A DNA stretch of 6,576 bases, from the NCBI GenBank assembly GCA_003852805.1, contig RDDY01000260.1, positions 1-6,576 on the forward strand, in the 5' to 3' direction. Below, piece by piece: positions 5,391-6,576 of the stretch (its first letter is position 1; every line of letters starts with the position of its first letter). The notes below the pieces were generated by a model. It saw nothing but the letters and a program-made list of their open reading frames with translations, ran no database searches and was not told where the DNA came from. Position numbers and translations under genes: made by a program. This DNA is from Chryseobacterium sp. (GTDB taxonomy: Bacteria > Bacteroidota > Bacteroidia > Flavobacteriales > Weeksellaceae).

Positions 5391-6044
5391 ATGTATATCA
5401 GAGACTTTATCTCGAGAGATTATCCGTCTTTCAAGCCCGAAGATTCTATAGAGACAGCAGCGGAAGTTGCAGCCGAGTTTGGCTTCTCGCATATCTTCAT
5501 AGAAAGTGGAGACGCTTTTCAAGGCGCAATCAGCCGTGCCTTTCTCGAGGAAAGCTCGGAAGGAACCTTGGATTCGCTGTCTATGCATTATGAGCGCTTC
5601 GCGGTTTTGGAGGATGCCAGCATCTTGGACTGTGTGCCGCTTTTTCACAATTTCGACGCCAATGTGGTAGCCATCATCAGTGCTACCGAAGAATACTTGG
5701 GTTATCTCTCCGTAGATGATGTGTTGGGGGAATTCTCCCGATTCCCGATGTTCTCTGAAAATGGTGCCGTGCTGACGCTGGAAACCCCGAAAAGAAATTA
5801 CTCTTTGACCGAGATTTCACAGATTGTGGAAACAGAGCACGCGCGGGTTTCCGGCGTTTTCATCAGCTCTTATACCGATGAACATGTACAAATCACCCTT
5901 AAGATAAGCAGCGACAATCTCAGTTCTATAGACGAGTCTTTGGAGCGGCACGGCTATCAAGTGGTCAACAAATATTATACGGACGAGAAAGAATTGATGT
6001 TGAAAGACCGCTTCGGTTTCTTTCAAAAATTCTTGGAGTTCTAA
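5391..6044 (+). CDS. CBS-domain protein with ACT-like C-terminal domain
   Basis: A 217-residue soluble protein. Residues about 8-55 form the first CBS motif (PSFKPEDSIETAAEVAAEF, then GAISRAF), and about 66-115 form the second (FAVLEDASILDCVPLF, then GYLSVDD). The second has the G-x-x-S-x-x-D adenosine-nucleotide-binding signature (G104, S107, D110); the first has F51 where the acidic residue should be. Residues about 125-195 look like an ACT-type regulatory fold (VLTLETPKRNYSLTEISQIV, then VQITLKISSDNLSSIDESL). CBS pairs bind AMP, ATP, NAD or SAM and act as energy or metabolite sensors. The gene ends 13 nt before NAD kinase, an arrangement I recall as common in Bacteroidota, so a regulatory role near NAD(P) metabolism is a reasonable but unproven inference. 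The ATG lacks a Shine-Dalgarno sequence. Confidence 0.85.
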   Translation: MYIRDFISRDYPSFKPEDSIETAAEVAAEFGFSHIFIESGDAFQGAISRAFLEESSEGTLDSLSMHYERFAVLEDASILDCVPLFHNFDANVVAIISATEEYLGYLSVDDVLGEFSRFPMFSENGAVLTLETPKRNYSLTEISQIVETEHARVSGVFISSYTDEHVQITLKISSDNLSSIDESLERHGYQVVNKYYTDEKELMLKDRFGFFQKFLEF

Positions 6045-6057
6045 AGCATTATCCTCT

Positions 6058-6576
6058 ATGAAGGCTGCTGTATATTCACAAAAGACAGATAAGGATACTT
6101 TCCATTATATCACCCGAATTATCGATGAGTTGAAGGCGAATGATGTAGAGCCGATATTGCATCGGCCGATGGCGGAGACTTTTCCGTTTGAAGAAGACTT
6201 TGCTACCTTCTCACACCGTGATGACCTGCAACAGAACCGGCCCGACATGTTTTTCAGTTTCGGTGGAGACGGCACCATCCTGAATGCGCTTACCTTTATA
6301 AAGGATTTGGAGATTCCGGTGGTGGGTGTGAATACGGGAAGACTGGGATTTTTGGCCAGTTTCGGGAAAGAGGAAATCTTTGGTAGGATCGGTAGGCTCA
6401 TCCACCAAGAAACGGCTTATCTCAGTCGCCGTACCGTTTTGGAGGTAAAAACGGGCGGTACGCCGCTGGTCTTTCCGTACGCGCTTAACGATGTAAGTAT
6501 AACTCGCAAGGAAACAACGGCGATGATTACCATCGATTCTTATATCGATGATGAATTTCTCACTGTTTTCTGGGCG
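6058..6576 (+). CDS. nadK: NAD kinase (partial, 3' end outside the window)
   Basis: The first 173 codons of the cytosolic enzyme that phosphorylates NAD to NADP using ATP or polyphosphate. The frame starts at ATG 6058 and is open to the window edge. Diagnostic motifs are present: FSFGGDGTILNAL with the GGDGT active-site loop (69-73, catalytic D71), VNTGRLGFLA (91-100), and ALNDVSIT (142-149) with the N144-D145 pair that contacts the NAD ribose; this position is more often Asn-Glu. The chain stops at FLTVFWA, just before where the family continues with its glycine-rich TPTGST-type motif, so about the last 110-120 residues are missing. It lies 13 nt after the CBS-domain gene, with no separate promoter visible, so the two are probably co-transcribed. 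Confidence 0.95.
   Translation, partial: MKAAVYSQKTDKDTFHYITRIIDELKANDVEPILHRPMAETFPFEEDFATFSHRDDLQQNRPDMFFSFGGDGTILNALTFIKDLEIPVVGVNTGRLGFLASFGKEEIFGRIGRLIHQETAYLSRRTVLEVKTGGTPLVFPYALNDVSITRKETTAMITIDSYIDDEFLTVFWA

Noticed and set aside
5271..5648. A 125-codon minus-strand frame across the gap before the CBS-domain gene, which would fit the leftward hairpin at 5228-5259
   Set aside because: Most of it lies antisense to the well-supported CBS-domain coding region, and its product has no recognisable domain; a leftward small RNA is considered separately.

Overview
The window looks like a stretch of ordinary housekeeping chromosome from a member of the Bacteroidota, probably a flavobacterium-like lineage with mid-range GC. 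Three things suggest this. The DUF3127 protein and the CBS-domain protein next to NAD kinase are Bacteroidota-type families. Several upstream regions carry the TTTG ... TAnnTTTG type of promoter. None of the starts has a clear purine-rich Shine-Dalgarno sequence; the leaders are A/T-rich. The organism assignment is inference from protein flavour and promoter style, not from a database search.

Layout. Positions 1-2648 hold a tightly overlapping minus-strand operon read right to left: mutL (mismatch repair), a rhomboid intramembrane protease, and the first 38 codons of a membrane-anchored protein cut by the window edge, possibly an endonuclease/exonuclease/phosphatase-family protein. Positions 2649-2782 are a gene-free spacer that must hold the mutL promoter. 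Positions 2783-3094 are a minus-strand tRNA operon, Leu(UAG)-Gly(GCC)-Leu(UAA), ending in a strong intrinsic terminator. Positions 3095-3275 are a divergent promoter region with a very good tRNA promoter, an A/T-rich palindrome and a promoter for the plus-strand gene.

From 3276 to the right edge everything reads rightward. First comes a DUF3127 protein with an SSB-like acidic tail. An intrinsic terminator follows, whose T-tract touches the start codon of aat (leucyl/phenylalanyl-tRNA-protein transferase). aat overlaps an EamA/DMT-family transporter by 4 nt. After a 160-bp gap come a CBS-domain protein and the first 173 codons of NAD kinase, separated by 13 nt.

I see no mobile element, CRISPR array, phage gene or obvious novel system. 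The points most worth a second look are: the SSB-type C-terminal tail on the DUF3127 protein; the loss of recognisable endonuclease motifs in the C-terminal part of MutL; the terminator placed directly against the aat start codon; the one-sided hairpin after the transporter, whose T-tract faces the antisense direction; and the CBS-domain/NAD-kinase pairing.
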